A stretch of DNA of 64,000 nucleotides, taken from NCBI RefSeq assembly GCF_001659705.1, contig NZ_CP015971.1, forward strand, positions 1,550,001-1,614,000, written 5' to 3'. Source of the stretch: Arachidicoccus sp. BS20. GTDB taxonomy: Bacteria > Bacteroidota > Bacteroidia > Chitinophagales > Chitinophagaceae. The stretch's first letter is position 1. Each line of letters opens with the position of its first letter. This document shows positions 62,387 to 64,000 of the stretch, piece by piece. Made by a program: the position numbers and the translations under genes. The notes under the pieces were generated by a model. That model worked only from the letters and a program-made list of their open reading frames with translations, was not told the DNA's origin and did no database searches.

Positions 62387-64000
62387 TTATTCCTTGCTTT
62401 CCTTAACCGAAATATAATACATATATTCAATATCTTTCGGATTAAACAATGCTGTTTGTTTTTCATTTAACGTAGTGTGTTTCCATGTCGTTGCAGGATA
62501 AATTTTAATGCCTGTATCTTTGCTGTTCAATGCCAACGGAAGATTAAAGCCTGTAACACAATTCGTCCATCTGTAATACACTTCTTTTTTATCTGTGCTG
62601 AAATAATATTCCAATTCGGGAATCTGCGTGGTTCGAAGATATTGGTCAAACACTTTACTGTAATCAAATCCTGCGTGTTTTGAAATGTAATGTTCTATTT
62701 GCGCAGAAGTTACCGTTTGATGATAAAATGTTGATGCTAAACCATGCCATATTTTTCTGAACAAAGAATCATCATTAATGCTATGACGAATAGCATGCAA
62801 CATATTGCTGCCTTTGTAATACATATCGCCGCTGCCTTCTTCATTCACGCCGTAGCGTGCAATAATCGGTCGGTCATTGACAATATTTTTTCTGATGCCG
62901 AAATTGTAGGCATTGCCTGCATCTTTTCCCCACATATATTCTACGAATAAGGTTTCGGAATAATTGGTAAAACCTTCATGCACCCACATATCCGCCAAAT
63001 CTTTTGTGGTAATGCTGTTGCCGAACCATTCATGCCCGCTTTCATGCACAACAATAAAATCCCATTTCGAACCCCAACCCGTTCCCGACAAATCACGACC
63101 TCTGTAACCAAAGGCATAATGATTGCCGTAAGCCACCGCACTTTGATGTTCCATGCCTGTATGCTGAACATCTACCAGCTTATAACTGTCTTCATAAAAA
63201 GGATAAGGTCCATACCAATATTCCATGCTGTGCAACATATTATGCACTTGTTCGGGCAAATAATTTTTTGCTTTTTGCAGATTATAATCCAGCACCCAGT
63301 AATCCAAATCAAGATGACCTTTCAACCCATTGAAATCTTCGTGAAAATTGACATACTTTCCTATGTACGGAATAATGCAATAATTGCTGATTGGATTTAC
63401 CACCGCCCATTTTGTGGTGGCTGTCCCATCGCTGTTTTCTTTACGGAACTGCAATCTTCCATTGGCAACTGCGACCAAAGTATCGGGCGCAATCATCGTT
63501 AAGGAAGCACCTTTGTCCGGCTCATCGCTTTGATGGTCTTTGCAAGGATACCAAACAGATGCACCCAAACCCTGGCAGCAAACTGTCATCCAAGGGCGAC
63601 CGAGAGAATCTCTGGTAAATGTCCAACCGCCGTCCCAAGGCGGCAACTTTGCTGTTTGAGGATAACCATGAAAAAACACATCAACCTTGTTGATGCTTCC
63701 GGCTTTTTGATGCGGCGTTTTTACATGCCACGCATTGCCTTCTTTTGTAAAAGACAATTTTTCTTTTTCATTATAAACGATGCTGTCGATAAGCAACGGT
63801 TCTTGCAAATCTATCTGCATGGCAGGTTGCTTTTCACTCATAACTTTATACGTAATAAGGTTATCTCCTGCCGTATATTTTTTATCAAAGTCGGGCTTTA
63901 TGGTAATATCGTATCGCTGCACGTCCCACCATGCACGCTCAGGCGTAATGCTGCCGCGCAAAGTATCGGCGTGCGTAAAAACACGATGCTCATACGCTTC
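62387..64000 (-). CDS. M1-family metallopeptidase (N-terminus beyond window)
   Basis: A zinc aminopeptidase of the M1 (APN/LTA4 hydrolase) family. The frame stays open to the window edge (reading ...FTHADTLRGSITPERAWWDVQRYDITIK), so the start is outside; an apparent TTG start at 63961 is not the true one. The visible 537 or so codons carry the N-terminal saddle domain, the catalytic HESGHEWFGN with the third ligand Glu in MWVHEGFTNYSE (HExxH then 18 residues to E), and the FDQYLRTTQIPELEYYF end. Together with the neighbouring peptidases it serves peptide breakdown. Confidence 0.9.
   Translation of the reverse strand, partial: EAYEHRVFTHADTLRGSITPERAWWDVQRYDITIKPDFDKKYTAGDNLITYKVMSEKQPAMQIDLQEPLLIDSIVYNEKEKLSFTKEGNAWHVKTPHQKAGSINKVDVFFHGYPQTAKLPPWDGGWTFTRDSLGRPWMTVCCQGLGASVWYPCKDHQSDEPDKGASLTMIAPDTLVAVANGRLQFRKENSDGTATTKWAVVNPISNYCIIPYIGKYVNFHEDFNGLKGHLDLDYWVLDYNLQKAKNYLPEQVHNMLHSMEYWYGPYPFYEDSYKLVDVQHTGMEHQSAVAYGNHYAFGYRGRDLSGTGWGSKWDFIVVHESGHEWFGNSITTKDLADMWVHEGFTNYSETLFVEYMWGKDAGNAYNFGIRKNIVNDRPIIARYGVNEEGSGDMYYKGSNMLHAIRHSINDDSLFRKIWHGLASTFYHQTVTSAQIEHYISKHAGFDYSKVFDQYLRTTQIPELEYYFSTDKKEVYYRWTNCVTGFNLPLALNSKDTGIKIYPATTWKHTTLNEKQTALFNPKDIEYMYYISVKESKE

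Noticed and set aside
63959-63961. TTG as start codon of the M1 peptidase
   Set aside because: The frame continues upstream to the window edge with family-like sequence (ADTLRGSITPERAWWDV), so the gene is simply cut by the window.

Overview
The window is chromosomal DNA from a Bacteroidota bacterium, most likely of the family Chitinophagaceae. The evidence is the type IX secretion (T9SS/gliding) core gldKLMN, three SusC/SusD pairs, lipoproteins with Bacteroidota lipoboxes, Bacteroidota-specific domain architectures (DUF4959/DUF5000, DUF4998/DUF5013, fasciclin plus DUF5007-like) and an AT-rich composition. No rRNA, tRNA, CRISPR array, phage gene or intact insertion sequence was seen. Assignments were made by reading the sequence and recognising family signatures, without any database search.

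Layout. 1-0.5 kb: 3' end of an adenine deaminase. 0.5-5.9 kb: gldK-gldL-gldM-gldN plus a DUF6089/PorG-like barrel, the T9SS motor and ring. 6-12.3 kb (minus): a PorV-like protein followed by a very long C25-type sortase (PorU2-like), the T9SS cell-surface attachment step. 12.5-18.4 kb: a glycan module with mannose-1-phosphate guanylyltransferase, GT4, an ABC exporter/flippase, GT2 and GT32. 18.4-22 kb: an unknown secreted protein, an ACC deaminase/D-cysteine desulfhydrase-like PLP enzyme, a sugar nucleotidyltransferase and an OmpR-type response regulator.

22.1-28.9 kb (minus): an ECF sigma factor, FecR anti-sigma, SusC with an STN signalling domain, and SusD, a self-regulated uptake locus. 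29-31.5 kb: mnmD, a PnuC-family transporter preceded by a recognisable TPP riboswitch (therefore a PnuT thiamine transporter), and fabI.

31.6-45.7 kb (minus): a tightly packed eight-gene polysaccharide utilisation operon: SusC, SusD, two surface glycan-binding-type lipoproteins, a lipoprotein with an HExxH metallopeptidase-like domain, GH30, GH2 and GH43. The enzyme set fits a galactan or arabinogalactan side chain, but the substrate is an inference. 46.2-52.8 kb (minus): a second operon, SusC, SusD, a fasciclin lipoprotein and a DUF5007-like lipoprotein. The susC genes of these two operons share an almost identical leader of about 95 bp and similar N-termini, and each has a repeat-type candidate operator about 370-420 bp upstream. 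53.4-56.1 kb: a large secreted DUF5695-type protein.

56.3-64 kb: a peptide-degradation group: S9 dipeptidyl peptidase, DUF885 metallopeptidase, M24 Xaa-Pro aminopeptidase and a truncated M1 metallopeptidase. Arrays of short palindromes sit between these genes. The most noteworthy items are the HExxH lipoprotein in the GH operon, the duplicated susC leaders with candidate operators, the TPP riboswitch that changes the annotation of the transporter, the sharply GC-richer centre of the sortase gene, and the row of four 6-3-6 palindromes.
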